Notes: generated from the letters alone by a model not told the origin. Shown: positions 1 through 10,885, counted from the stretch's first letter. The stretch is DNA of 33,397 bases from Thermodesulfovibrionales bacterium (GCA_020056455.1 JAGVHR010000036.1:1-33397); one strand, 5' to 3'. Made by a program: numbers and translations.

Positions 1-732
1 AAGACAACCGGATTGAGTCATAACCGCATACTGGTCATCGAGGTCTTCGGCAGATATGTCGGCCACACAGCCTTCCGGGGAGGAGTCGGCGCAGAAGCTG
101 ACTGCATCCTGATACCGGAGATACCTGTTGACTTCGAGGTTGTATACGAACATATGAAGATGACCTACTTTGGCAGGGTCATGCGTAGCGATGTAAAGGC
201 CGGCACCTATATCATAGTTGTCGCAGAAGGCCTGAAAAACGCTACAGGAGAGATGCTTTATGACGAATCAGCAGGAGTGGACGCCTTCGGCCACAAGAAG
301 CTGGCAGGCGCAGGCAAATTTGTCAGGCAGCAGCTTGAAAAAAGACTAAAGACCGACCCCACAGTCATTGAGTTCATGAAGAAAAGCGGCATGTACGCCC
401 CAGGCGTTTATGAGGTCCCAGAGGTCAGGGAAGTGACTCCAGGCCATCTGGTCCGTTGCGGAGGCTCCTCAGCTTATGATGTCACCTTCGGATACAAAAC
501 AGGTGCAGCAGCAGTATTTCTTCTATCCCAGGGCAAAACAGGCATAACTGTCGTAAATGTTGACGGGGGACAGATCTATTACCAGGCAACTGAAGAGGCG
601 ATTAAAAGAAGAGAGGTTGATCTCAGCGAGATCGGGCTGTATGAAAGTCTCGGCACCTGCTTTGGCAGAAAGATTGAGAAGTATGAATATACGTTTGTTG
701 AGGTAAAGGACAAGATTGTACGGCACCTGTAA
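1..732 (+). CDS. 6-phosphofructokinase, C-terminal part (5' end outside window)
   Basis: Glycolytic phosphofructokinase, which phosphorylates fructose 6-phosphate at C1. The reading frame is open from base 1 to the TAA at 730-732, so only about the last 243 residues are seen. An in-frame TTG at 13 is internal and not the start. The segment 'SHNR..VIEVFGRYVGHTA', followed by 'GAEADCILIPEIP', matches the conserved middle of the PFK family (usual form: EvMGR-xxG-x-la, then lipE-P), where the substrate-contacting Met/Gly/Arg loop lies; here the Met is Phe. The phosphoryl-donor loop that separates ATP- from PPi-dependent enzymes is off the edge, so the donor cannot be assigned. The gene for RNase R follows 15 bases downstream in the same frame. 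I am sure of the family and unsure of the subtype. Confidence 0.85.
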   Translation, partial: KTTGLSHNRILVIEVFGRYVGHTAFRGGVGAEADCILIPEIPVDFEVVYEHMKMTYFGRVMRSDVKAGTYIIVVAEGLKNATGEMLYDESAGVDAFGHKKLAGAGKFVRQQLEKRLKTDPTVIEFMKKSGMYAPGVYEVPEVREVTPGHLVRCGGSSAYDVTFGYKTGAAAVFLLSQGKTGITVVNVDGGQIYYQATEEAIKRREVDLSEIGLYESLGTCFGRKIEKYEYTFVEVKDKIVRHL

Positions 733-747
733 GATTATAATCATCCT

Positions 748-2850
748 GTGCTGACCAAAGAATCCGTATCTGCATTCTTCAGGCAAAAGGGCTCCAGACC
801 TCTGCCCTTCAAAGAGATCTCCAGGCTCATGGAACTAAGCAGGCCCGAGGGCCGCGCTCTAAAACGCGTTCTCAGGGAAATGCTCAGAGACGGCGATATC
901 CTGCTCAACCGCAAAGGCCTGTACGGTCCTGCTGAAAAGATGAATGTTATAACCGGCCATTTCGAGGCACACCGGAACGGTTATGGGTTTGTTGTCTCTG
1001 AAAGGCCAGGGGAACGCGACTTCTTCATCCCTCCCAGAAGCACTCTCGGCGCCATGAAAGGCGATCGAGTCATGGCAGCAATAGAAAATTCCAAAAAACG
1101 TGAAGCGAAGATCATCAGGATTCTCGAAAGGGCGTATGCGAGGGTGTTAGGCACATTTGAAATCTCCAGGGCAGGCGCTTATGTCAGGCCGAAAGACAAG
1201 TCAATCCCTTTTGACCTCTACGTTGCTCCGGACGCAAGAGGCACAGCGCGCAACAATGATATGGTTATCGCAGAGATCCTTACATATCCTACCGACAAAA
1301 GACCGCCGTCTGCAAAGGTGCTGAAGGTAGTCGAAAAACCTCAGGACCCCCGGGCAGAAGTTGAACTGATCATCGATGAATTCGGCCTGCCAAGACGGTT
1401 CCCAAGGGCCGCTGCTGAAGAGGCTAAGGCACTGCTGGCCGGCAATGTTCCAAGTCTGAAACGCGAAAAACGCACGGACTTGCGTAATATCCATACAGTC
1501 ACTATAGACGGCGAACGTGCCAGGGACTTTGATGATGCAGTCTCAGTAAAACTCACTGAACATGGGTACAGACTATGGGTCCATATCGCAGATGTAGGCT
1601 TTTATGTTCCATGGAATTCCATCCTTGACCTTGAGGCAAGAAAACGCGGCACAAGCGTTTATTTGCCTGACAGGGTTATACCCATGCTTCCCGGTGAACT
1701 CTCTGAAGACCTCTGCAGCCTCAGGCCCAGGGTAGACCGGAATGCCTTTACTGTTGAGATGGAATTCGACCGTTTCGGTCACCGTACCCATGCGCGGTTC
1801 TATCCCAGCGTAATCAACAGCAATGAGCGAATGACCTATACATCAGTCAGTCGGATCATAGTCGACCAGGACCCGGCTGAGCGCTCAAAATACGACCCTC
1901 TCCTCAGTGATTTCGAGTTGATGGCTGAACTATGCAGCGTCATAAGAACAAGGAGGTTCGAAAGAGGGAGCCTTGATTTTGATCTGCCGGAACCCGAGGT
2001 GCTGCTCGATCTGCAGGGAAACCCGGAAGCTATCATCAGGGCTGAACGGAATTTTGCGCACATGATCATCGAAGAGTTCATGATCGCGGCGAATGAGGCA
2101 GTCGCAGAGCATATTGAAGGCCTCGGGCTGCCCTGCGTCTACAGGATACATGAAGAACCTGACCCCATGAAACTTGAGGATGTATTGACCATAGTCAGGC
2201 AGTTTACAAAAACGAGGGGGAAGACCTTCACTGCAAAGGATTTCTCAGGCATCCTGAAATCCATCAAGGACTCCCCCCAGGAAGAGATCATAAACTATAT
2301 TGTGCTGAGAAGCCTCAAGCAGGCAAGATATTCGGTCTCGAATGTCGGCCATTTCGGCCTTGCCTCTAAGTCATACACCCATTTCACGTCGCCCATCCGG
2401 CGCTATCCTGACCTGGTCGTACACAGGATCCTTCGGGAGGTCCTGACAAAAAAGATCTTATCAGACCAGCGCAGGAAAGAACTTGAAGCCATGCTCCCTG
2501 ACATCGCCTTCACTTCATCGCGAACGGAAAGGGCCGCTGACGATGCTGAGTTCCAGGTGATCAAGGCAATGCGGGCATGGTTCATGAAGGACAAGGTCGG
2601 CGACACCTTTTCCGGGAAGGTCACGGGAATCTCTTCCTATGGCCTGAAGATAAGGCTGAATGATTTTTATGTCGAGGGATTCCTCCATGTCTCTTCCATG
2701 AACGACGATTTCTATCAGTACAACGAAAGGACCATGAGGCTTCACGGCAGGCATACCAGCCGTTCCTACAGGATCGGGCAGGATGTAACCGTAAGGATAG
2801 ACAGGGTTGATATGGAGGAAAGGGAGATAATCTTCGGATTGCAGGATTGA
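748..2850 (+). CDS. rnr: Ribonuclease R (3'-5' exoribonuclease, RNB family)
   Basis: Processive hydrolytic 3'-5' exoribonuclease acting on structured RNA in the cytoplasm. Domain order is complete: N-terminal winged helix (about 1-60), cold-shock domain starting 'GHFEAHRNGYGFV' (about 70-130), second cold-shock domain, RNB catalytic domain with the acidic cluster in 'IDGERARDFDDAV' (Asp254, Asp260, Asp262, Asp263), and C-terminal S1 domain (about 620-700) with 'GDTFSGKVTGISSYG'. The length of 700 aa is normal, although the basic Lys-rich tail of E. coli RNase R is missing. The start is a GTG; an in-frame stop at 730-732 rules out a much longer N-terminus and no good Shine-Dalgarno is visible. 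It sits 15 bases behind the phosphofructokinase gene and is probably cotranscribed with it. Confidence 0.95.
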   Translation: MLTKESVSAFFRQKGSRPLPFKEISRLMELSRPEGRALKRVLREMLRDGDILLNRKGLYGPAEKMNVITGHFEAHRNGYGFVVSERPGERDFFIPPRSTLGAMKGDRVMAAIENSKKREAKIIRILERAYARVLGTFEISRAGAYVRPKDKSIPFDLYVAPDARGTARNNDMVIAEILTYPTDKRPPSAKVLKVVEKPQDPRAEVELIIDEFGLPRRFPRAAAEEAKALLAGNVPSLKREKRTDLRNIHTVTIDGERARDFDDAVSVKLTEHGYRLWVHIADVGFYVPWNSILDLEARKRGTSVYLPDRVIPMLPGELSEDLCSLRPRVDRNAFTVEMEFDRFGHRTHARFYPSVINSNERMTYTSVSRIIVDQDPAERSKYDPLLSDFELMAELCSVIRTRRFERGSLDFDLPEPEVLLDLQGNPEAIIRAERNFAHMIIEEFMIAANEAVAEHIEGLGLPCVYRIHEEPDPMKLEDVLTIVRQFTKTRGKTFTAKDFSGILKSIKDSPQEEIINYIVLRSLKQARYSVSNVGHFGLASKSYTHFTSPIRRYPDLVVHRILREVLTKKILSDQRRKELEAMLPDIAFTSSRTERAADDAEFQVIKAMRAWFMKDKVGDTFSGKVTGISSYGLKIRLNDFYVEGFLHVSSMNDDFYQYNERTMRLHGRHTSRSYRIGQDVTVRIDRVDMEEREIIFGLQD

Positions 2851-2861
2851 CCGTAGCGTAT

Positions 2862-2890
2862 TCGATAAACCCGGAGCTATTCTTTATAAT
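2862..2890 (+). promoter_or_regulatory. Candidate sigma70-type promoter for the patatin/MBL pair
   Basis: TCGATA (2862-2867, 4 of 6 to the -35 consensus), a 17-base spacer and a perfect TATAAT (2885-2890). Transcription would start near 2897, about 38 bases before the ATG at 2935. The flanks hold an imperfect gapped inverted repeat (CCGTAGCGTATTC at 2851 against GAATACTTACG-CTTACGG from 2902). Confidence 0.5.
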
Positions 2891-2934
2891 AAAACATTCA
2901 TGAATACTTACGCTTACGGAAATCCCTGTTTATC

Positions 2935-3846
2935 ATGATCGGCGCTGCAAAGCATAAGGCGTTTATTTTCGGGCTCCTTCTTTTACCGGCCCTCGTGCTG
3001 TCTGCCTGTGTACAGTCCGCAATACAGCAGCCTCTCCAGCAGCCAAAGGTAGCCCTTGTTCTGGGCGCCGGGGCCTCGCGGGGGTTTGCCCATATAGGTG
3101 TTCTGAAAATATTGGAAAGCAACAGGGTCACTGTTGATATGATAATAGGGACAAGCGCTGGAAGTTTTGTAGGCAGCCTTTATGCCTATGGGTATAACGC
3201 GTTTCAGATCCAGAAGATGGCCCTCAGTCTTGAAAAAGCGAATATAGCGGATTTCACAGTGCCTGACAATGGTTTTATCAAAGGAGAACGCCTTGAGGAG
3301 TATATCAATACTTTAACGCAAAATACCCCTCTTGAAAAGATGAAAACCCCTTTTTACGCAGTTGCTACCAATATACAGAACGGCCAGGAGGTTGTCTTTG
3401 GCCGCGGCAATACCGGCACTGCTGTCAGGGCAAGTTGTGCCATACCTGGAATTTTCAGGCCTGTTGTGATAGACAACCGGATGTACGTTGACGGAGGGGT
3501 TGTAAGCCCGGTTGCAATTGACGCGGCAAGGAGGCTCGGGGCTGATATTGTTATCGCAGTGGATATCTCGGCTGATATTGACACAAGGCAACCTGAGGGG
3601 ACTGTGGAAACCATCCTGCAGGCAATAGGCATTATGCATTCAAAGCTCTCTGCCATCCAGCTTGCAAAAGCCAATGTGGTTATCAGACCGAGGGTTGGCC
3701 GCATCGGGGCCTCTGATTTTGATAAACGCCATGAGGCTATTATCGAAGGTGAGAAAGCAGCAATTGAAGCATTGCCTGCAATCCATGACCTTTTGGTAAA
3801 ACGCCGGGCTGCTGCCGGTCAGAGCGCCGATAGCGTGAGTAGATGA
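2935..3846 (+). CDS. Patatin-like phospholipase, predicted lipoprotein
   Basis: Predicted acyl hydrolase with a patatin Ser-Asp dyad. An N-terminal hydrophobic stretch ends in a lipobox 'VLSAC' (Cys25), so the protein is probably an envelope lipoprotein. The oxyanion-hole motif 'GAGASRG' (about 44-50), nucleophile motif 'GTSAG' (Ser74) and 'DGG' motif (Asp186) are all present. This layout and the 303-residue length fit the bacterial RssA/YlbK-type patatin group; there is no BamA-like barrel domain as in PlpD. The start is ATG with only a weak upstream purine run. The stop overlaps the next start (ATGA at 3843-3846), so it is translationally coupled with the metallo-beta-lactamase-fold protein. 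The substrate cannot be told from sequence. Confidence 0.88.
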   Translation: MIGAAKHKAFIFGLLLLPALVLSACVQSAIQQPLQQPKVALVLGAGASRGFAHIGVLKILESNRVTVDMIIGTSAGSFVGSLYAYGYNAFQIQKMALSLEKANIADFTVPDNGFIKGERLEEYINTLTQNTPLEKMKTPFYAVATNIQNGQEVVFGRGNTGTAVRASCAIPGIFRPVVIDNRMYVDGGVVSPVAIDAARRLGADIVIAVDISADIDTRQPEGTVETILQAIGIMHSKLSAIQLAKANVVIRPRVGRIGASDFDKRHEAIIEGEKAAIEALPAIHDLLVKRRAAAGQSADSVSR

Positions 3847-5306
3847 CTGACGGAATCATCGTCCGCTTCCTTGGGGACTTCGGCCCTTTTTCGCGCATGG
3901 GCAAAAGCATCGGGTATTTGATCACAATAAGCAATACAAGCTTCCTGCTCGATTGCGGGGCCCCGCTATTCCAGCAAATCGGCGGAGACGGCCTTAAAAA
4001 TATACAACGAGTCATCATCACGCATTGTCACGACGACCACAAACGCTGGTTTACGGACCTCTCCCTTTTCAACCGCTACACGTCAGGCCGCAAGACTCTT
4101 CTCATGACTTCCGAGGATGTGCATGATGAACTGATCAGGGCCTCTTTGCCGTCGCTTGACAGAAGCCTCAGCGAGGATGCCGAAACAGTTATCGACGTCT
4201 CCTGGGAGGACTTCATCGATTATCGCATGCTCGGCCCTAAAGCCCTGTATCGAATCGCAAAGATTGATGAAGGAAAAGGGAGGTATCAGTTGGCCGTTGT
4301 GGACGCTGGTGGAAATCCTCTCGGTCCGGAAAAAGCAAAGGTCGTTGTCAGCAGAAAAACCGGCAGGCTGAGGATGCTCTTTCGTGATGAAGTCAGCGGC
4401 GACTGGGTCGAACCTGAGCACTTCTATCCGTTTTCGTCAGCGGCCTTCTACGAGGAGCAGCAGAACATCTATGCAGACCCGGAAGGGTTTGTGATCGAGC
4501 CTGTAAAGGCGCCTGTCTGGCACGGGATTTCGTCATTAGGCATCAGGATCAGAACGCAAAAGGAGACCCTCACTTTCAGCTCTGATACCCATCACGACAA
4601 ACGTCTGTGGAAATCTCTCAGTGAAAAGAAGCGGCAGCAGCATCTCAGCATGAGCAGGAGAGAATTTGATGCAGTAGGCGTCATCCACGGCGATATCAAC
4701 GACTATATCCAACGTATCTGGAGTGAGGAGCGCTACCTGGAGGCGGTCCGGTCCTTTGAGGAAGGGATCGTCATCCATGATATCTCAGCTCAAAACAGCG
4801 TCGTTCATACAGACTACGAAAACCTTGTGAATACCACCCTCTCAAAGGCACGTGTCATTCTCACTCACAGCCCGGATAAAATCACCTCCACGTGGGCCCT
4901 GGGTGACACGGAAAAAATCTTCAGAATCATGGGGTCCGACTTTTTCGAGGCTGTCGGCAACAGGCTGTTCAAAATGGACGCCGATATCTACCATAAGGAA
5001 GCAGGCAGATACTTTGCAGGCTATCGTAACGGCAATGGATTGCATCAGGTATACGAAAAGTCCGGTCTCCTTGGTATCGCATACGGCGAATTGCCTGAAG
5101 GGGCAAAAGAACTCTTCCGCGTAGATCTCTATGAGGACATCGGTGGACAATACTATCCTGTACTTGACAACATGAAGCGCTACAGAACGCGGCCTGACGG
5201 ACAGATGGAGCGTGTCATATATTCGCCTGAGGGCAGCACAGGGGAGATCGTCCGGAGTCGCATGCGGAATGCAATAGATGCTGAAGGCGCTGACTTCTCC
5301 GGATGA
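3843..5306 (+). CDS. Metallo-beta-lactamase-fold hydrolase, RNase Z/phosphodiesterase-like, function unknown
   Basis: A 487-aa protein whose N-terminus carries the MBL metal motif 'THCHDDH' (about 60-66) after the strand 'SFLLDCG'. Late motifs also follow the RNase Z/ElaC layout: 'FSSDTHHDK' (like the SGDT motif), then 'IVIHDIS' and, further on, 'VILTHSPDK', the usual final metal His. A region of roughly 130-150 residues between the first and later motifs is much longer than in tRNase Z, and a C-terminal extension of about 100 residues follows. No signal peptide is seen, so it is probably cytoplasmic. It overlaps the patatin gene by 4 bases, which suggests a joint role. I do not recognise a characterised relative; hydrolysis of a phosphodiester is a guess from the motif pattern. 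Confidence 0.7.
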   Translation: MTDGIIVRFLGDFGPFSRMGKSIGYLITISNTSFLLDCGAPLFQQIGGDGLKNIQRVIITHCHDDHKRWFTDLSLFNRYTSGRKTLLMTSEDVHDELIRASLPSLDRSLSEDAETVIDVSWEDFIDYRMLGPKALYRIAKIDEGKGRYQLAVVDAGGNPLGPEKAKVVVSRKTGRLRMLFRDEVSGDWVEPEHFYPFSSAAFYEEQQNIYADPEGFVIEPVKAPVWHGISSLGIRIRTQKETLTFSSDTHHDKRLWKSLSEKKRQQHLSMSRREFDAVGVIHGDINDYIQRIWSEERYLEAVRSFEEGIVIHDISAQNSVVHTDYENLVNTTLSKARVILTHSPDKITSTWALGDTEKIFRIMGSDFFEAVGNRLFKMDADIYHKEAGRYFAGYRNGNGLHQVYEKSGLLGIAYGELPEGAKELFRVDLYEDIGGQYYPVLDNMKRYRTRPDGQMERVIYSPEGSTGEIVRSRMRNAIDAEGADFSG

Positions 5307-5308
5307 TT

Positions 5309-5318
5309 GCAAAAAGTC
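5309..5318 (+). repeat. Dispersed motif GCAAAAAGTC, copy 1
   Basis: Exact 10-base motif just upstream of the -35 box at 5328. The same decamer occurs at 12360 and 15454 and inverted at 21540, always between genes as annotated here. Confidence 0.5.
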
Positions 5319-5327
5319 ACAAAACAC

Positions 5328-5356
5328 TTGACATTATCGCTCTTCCCTGCTATTTT
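5328..5356 (+). promoter_or_regulatory. Strong sigma70-type promoter for the barrel/FecR/cyclase operon
   Basis: Perfect -35 box TTGACA (5328-5333), exactly 17 bases of spacer and TATTTT (5351-5356). The expected transcription start is near 5363, only a few bases before the ATG at 5365. The message would be almost leaderless, in keeping with the missing Shine-Dalgarno sequence. Confidence 0.65.
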
Positions 5357-5364
5357 TTACCCAT

Positions 5365-6702
5365 ATGAAAACTACAACTCCTATAATAATCAGCATTTCG
5401 GCCTTATTCGTTTCAGCCCTGTTGCTATTTTCTCAGGTCCGGAGCTCATTTGCTGAGATGACCCCGGACTACGAGATTGCCGTCTCAAAAGGCAATGCAA
5501 AGATCGACAGCAAAAAATATGATGAGGCAACAGCCATCTTCCGTGAGTTGCTTAGGTCCTATCCGGATGATCCTGGGGCCATGCTCATGCTCGGCATCGC
5601 TTTAAGCAGAAAAGGTGAACTCAAAGAAGCGGAAGCCGCTCTCCTGGATGTTGCCGGCAGGCAATATGACCTTCCACGGACCCATTATGAACTTGGCGTC
5701 ATCTACTACAAGCTGGGAGACTATTCCAAATCAAAAGAATACTTCAAAAGTGCGGAGCAAAAATCGTCTGACCTTTTGCTGGACTCATCGGCTTCGGGAT
5801 TTATGGGGAGCATTGAGCAGCGGCAACAGACTAAACGGTATTCGCTTCAGGCCACTGTAGGACTGCAATATGACAGCAATGTATCGCTGCGGCCTTCTGA
5901 AGACGATCCGGTCATCAACGTCTCTGCATCAAAGGGGGCTGACTCAAGCATGGTAGTATTTCTCAGGGGTTCTATGCTCCTGACCGATGCCCCGATTCGG
6001 ACTGAGGCTTTTTATTCCATATATCAGAGCCTTCATACACATGCTGCGGATTTCAATATCCATAATCATGAGCTCGGGTTAAAAGCGGAATTCAGCCCGG
6101 CCCAGGACATTGCTTTTGAGGCCAGATATCTTCTGAATTACACTCTTCTGGGAGGGGATCGTTATTCTGCAGTTCATACGGTCAGCCCGGCTGTCCGTCT
6201 CTCATTTATCAACAGGATGCCTCTACGGCTAATATATAATTATGAGAGAAAGAGCTTCTTTGATCACGAACTTGTTGAAAATAACAATGACAGAAGCGGC
6301 AACTACCATGCCATAGGTTTTGAGCAGAAGATCTCCGCAACAAACAATCTTTTCTTCACCCTGGCATACTATTATGACGACAATAATACCCATGACGAGG
6401 TTTTTAGCTATACAGGCAACAAGATTGCCGCTTCAGTGGACTATAACTATCAGTCCAAATGGTCGGTCGGCGCGAATTTCGAGTATCATAACAAAAACTA
6501 TGGTACCCTGATTTTGGTTTCTCCTCCGCTTGTCCAGAACAGGGAGGATATTACCAGGACCTTTAACTTCTATTTTGTGCGACCAATTACACCTGTCCTT
6601 TCCGTCAGTCTCAATCAATCCTTTATCATAAATAGTTCAAGCGTGTCATTTTATTCTTATGACCGAGCAATAACAGGAATCTTCCTCACAGCGAGGTTTT
6701 AA
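5365..6702 (+). CDS. TPR protein with C-terminal outer-membrane beta-barrel
   Basis: A 445-aa exported protein. A signal peptide (about 1-30, cleavage near 'SSFA') is followed by three or so TPR units (about 33-135: 'GNAKIDSKKYDEATAIFRELL', 'GAMLMLGIALSRKGELKEAE', 'THYELGVIYYKLGDYSKSKEYF'). From about residue 155 onward the sequence alternates hydrophobic and aromatic residues in amphipathic strands and ends in '...TARF', a C-terminal Phe typical of outer-membrane barrels recognised by the BAM complex. The layout resembles TPR-plus-barrel proteins such as SlaM/DUF560 types, but I cannot assign it to that family. It is first in an operon with FecR and CHASE2-cyclase proteins; the TAA stop shares one base with the next ATG. 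A role as an outer-membrane pore or sensor input is inference. Confidence 0.75.
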   Translation: MKTTTPIIISISALFVSALLLFSQVRSSFAEMTPDYEIAVSKGNAKIDSKKYDEATAIFRELLRSYPDDPGAMLMLGIALSRKGELKEAEAALLDVAGRQYDLPRTHYELGVIYYKLGDYSKSKEYFKSAEQKSSDLLLDSSASGFMGSIEQRQQTKRYSLQATVGLQYDSNVSLRPSEDDPVINVSASKGADSSMVVFLRGSMLLTDAPIRTEAFYSIYQSLHTHAADFNIHNHELGLKAEFSPAQDIAFEARYLLNYTLLGGDRYSAVHTVSPAVRLSFINRMPLRLIYNYERKSFFDHELVENNNDRSGNYHAIGFEQKISATNNLFFTLAYYYDDNNTHDEVFSYTGNKIAASVDYNYQSKWSVGANFEYHNKNYGTLILVSPPLVQNREDITRTFNFYFVRPITPVLSVSLNQSFIINSSSVSFYSYDRAITGIFLTARF

Positions 6703-7448
6703 TGAAAAACATATATTTTAGACTTCTATTTTTCTCAGCATGTTTTACCGTCATTTCTGCTGTGACCATGGCAGCCGACAAGGCCGGAGAGGTCAGAGCG
6801 TTGAAGGGCAAGGCCTCTATTGTAAGGGCCGGCATTATCCATCCGGTTGCCATACGGGACAGTGTTGTGCTGGCGGACACAGTAGAAACTGACACGGATT
6901 CAAGGGCCAAGATACTTTTTGTTGACGACAGCATGCTGACTCTCGGAGAAAGATCCAGGCTTATGGTCAGAGAGTATCTTCTTGGCGATGATAAGAAGAG
7001 GGGCCAGTCCGTATTTAACCTGATTGACGGAAAGGTTAGGGTAATTGTCGGAAAGAACAAGTTTGAGGTGCAGACTCCGACTGCGGTTGCCGCTGCCCGT
7101 GGCACTGTACTCGTTGCATGGACAAAGCAGGATTCATCGTGCATCGCTGTTTTCAGGGGCATTGTTGACGCAAGCAACCGGGATACTTCCATTAAGGGCA
7201 CATCTGCGATTTCTGAAGACAATATGAGCTGTATTGATGTCGGGAAGCCGCCAACCGCACCTGAACGGATTCCTGATGAACTGAAGAGTCAGCTTCTCGG
7301 CGATACGAACATTACTGATACTCCTGTCATGGATGTGCCGCAGGACGGCAGCGGCGGACGCAGATATGACAGCGGAATTGCCGTTCCTCCTGCTGTTCCT
7401 CCGGTCGAGCTGAAGCCAAAGCTACCCAGCCCCAGGCTCAATAAGTAA
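6702..7448 (+). CDS. Secreted FecR-domain protein
   Basis: A 248-aa protein with a signal peptide (about 1-24, cleavage near 'TMAADK') and one FecR domain (about 30-150). Visible family features are 'GKASIVRAG', 'LADTVETDTDSRAKILFVDDS', the strand-rich 'DGKVRVIVGKNKFEVQTPT' and the hallmark 'AVAAARGT'. The tail from about 220 is rich in Pro and probably disordered. There is no transmembrane anti-sigma segment like that of E. coli FecR, so it acts entirely in the periplasm or on the envelope. It starts on the stop codon of the barrel protein (TAATG) with GAGG a few bases upstream, and it precedes the cyclase. In many genomes FecR-domain proteins stand next to CHASE2 cyclases; a regulatory contact with the CHASE2 domain is a reasonable inference. 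Confidence 0.82.
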   Translation: MKNIYFRLLFFSACFTVISAVTMAADKAGEVRALKGKASIVRAGIIHPVAIRDSVVLADTVETDTDSRAKILFVDDSMLTLGERSRLMVREYLLGDDKKRGQSVFNLIDGKVRVIVGKNKFEVQTPTAVAAARGTVLVAWTKQDSSCIAVFRGIVDASNRDTSIKGTSAISEDNMSCIDVGKPPTAPERIPDELKSQLLGDTNITDTPVMDVPQDGSGGRRYDSGIAVPPAVPPVELKPKLPSPRLNK

Positions 7449-7523
7449 ATTCCCAGGTAAGGCCCCCTCACATGGTAAAAGGAGAAATGCTTTCATCTCA
7501 GGCATTCTTCTGTTCTGTACCGA

Positions 7524-9466
7524 ATGATATCACTGAGACCTGTTAATCGTACCGGCCTGATTATAAGCCTCACATCCATAGCATTGTTCGTCTGGCTTGC
7601 AGCGGTCAATCCGAAATATATCGAGGAGCGTATTGAATCCCTGACCCTCATCTACCGGTTTCAGATACGAAACCTTATCGCCAAACCGCATACTCCGGAC
7701 AATATCGTCATTGTCATGGTCGACGAAAAAAGTCTGTCTGAGCTCGGACGCTGGCCCTGGCCGCGAAAAATACAGGCCCGGCTGATTTCTGAAATACTTG
7801 ATCAGTCCCCGAAGGTACTCGCAATCGATATACTGTTTCCTGAGAATGAGGATGCTGCAAGTGATACTTCTCTTGGCAATTCTATGGCCCCTCATTCTGC
7901 AAAGGTTGTACTGGCTACAGGCTTCAATGTGCCAAAAACCAGTACTGATACGGGAGGGCCTGATGCCCCGGAGTACGCTCTTGATGCAACGATTCGCAAG
8001 GTCAAAGACATGAAACTCGGCTCGCCCATACTGGCAGACAGGATCATTCCCCCGATACAGGTAATCGGGCAAAGCGCTCAGTTGGGTCATGTATACAACC
8101 TCAAGGACATTGATGGAAAAACAGTGTGGGAAGTCCCTTTTCTCGGATACAATGGGGATTTTTATCCATCTTTGGCGCTTCAGGCAGCGCGAATAGCGCT
8201 GGACGTGCCTATGGATGAAATGGTCCTTTATATGGGAAGAGGCATCGGACTTGGCAGCAGATTTATTCATATCGCCCCTTTCGGGGGCAGAATGCCTGTT
8301 AATTATCTGGGGCCTGAAAATTCGGTCCCGAATGTTTCAGCTTCGGATGTGCTCAATGGGACAATAGACCATTCTTTTTTTAATAACAAAATCGTATTCC
8401 TCGGCACATCTGCCATAGCAACATATGACATTATTACAACCCCTTTTTCCGCCAATACTCCAGGCGCTGAAAAAAATGCCACAGTAACCGAAAATATTGT
8501 CAACAATAGATTTATAACAAAAACCTCTCAGGGCGTTGATATGTTCGCCACACTCGCAGCAGGCCTTTTCCTGGCTCTTCTGCTGCCGGGAATGCAGGCC
8601 CTGCAGGCAACCCTCTATTCGTTCCTGATACTCCTGGGATATCTCACAGCAGCCCAGATATTTTTCAGTTTTTACGGCCTATGGATCAACGTCGTCTATC
8701 CTGTTTCAAATATACTCGTTATTTTTACAGGAACAACCGTCACCAAGTATTTTCTCGAGGAAAAAAAGGCAAAAGAGATCAGGCGGATTTTCTCAAGTTA
8801 TGTGTCACCGAAAATCGTTGAAGAGGTGATCAGCCACCCTGAGAAGGCCGGCCTGAGCGGCCAAAAGAAAACCGTCACAATCCTTTTTTCGGACATCCAG
8901 GGCTTCACGAGCATATCTGAGAGAAATTCTCCGGAAGCAGTCGTGGCTATACTCAATGAATATTTTACGGAAATGACAAATATCATCTTTAAGTGGGACG
9001 GGACTCTGGACAAATTTGTCGGGGATGAGATCATGGCATTCTGGGGAGCGCCGGTTGACCAGTTCGACCATGCTGAACGAGCTATCAGGTGCGCTCTCGA
9101 TATGTCGAAGAGGCTCTCATCACTTCGGGAAAAATGGGCGATAGAGGGGAAGGAGGTCCTGAACGCAGGCTTGGGCATAAACACAGGAGAAGTCGTAATA
9201 GGCAATATTGGGGCAGAAGGCAAGAAGATGGATTACACTGCTATCGGAGATCATGTTAATATAGCTGCCCGTGTAGAAAAACTGACAAGACAGTACAAAG
9301 CAAAGATCCTTATAACCGAATTTACGCAGCAACAGATCAGTGGACTTATCAGCAAGGGCAGAGTTGGGCATATTGAAATAATGTTCACGGACACAGTGAG
9401 AGTAAAGGGCAAAGACAAAGACCTGAGGATATACTCTGTCAGAGATACTCTCGAGAAGGAGCAGAT

Positions 9467-9470
<4 letters not shown>
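7524..9470 (+). CDS. CHASE2-domain adenylate/guanylate cyclase (class III)
   Basis: Membrane receptor cyclase making cyclic nucleotide in the cytoplasm. Layout: one N-terminal membrane helix (about 11-28), periplasmic CHASE2 sensor (about 35-330; 'IVIVMVDEKSLSELGRWPW' and 'KVLAIDILFPE' are typical), three membrane helices (about 338-405), a short linker and a class III catalytic domain (about 445-640). Both metal-binding Asp residues (Asp457 in 'LFSDIQGFTS', Asp501 in 'FVGDEIMAFWG') and the transition-state pair Asn579 and Arg583 ('HVNIAAR') are present. Lys497 in 'LDKFVGD' and the 'MDYTAIGD' segment favour ATP over GTP as substrate. All catalytic residues are there, so it should be active as a homodimer. 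The ATG at 7524 lacks a clear ribosome-binding site. It lies 75 bases behind the FecR gene and overlaps the PPC-domain gene by 4 bases. Confidence 0.92.

Positions 9471-10885
<1,415 letters not shown>

Noticed and set aside
4842-5327. 161-codon - strand frame
   Set aside because: It is antisense to the MBL-fold gene with no recognisable domain or ribosome-binding site.
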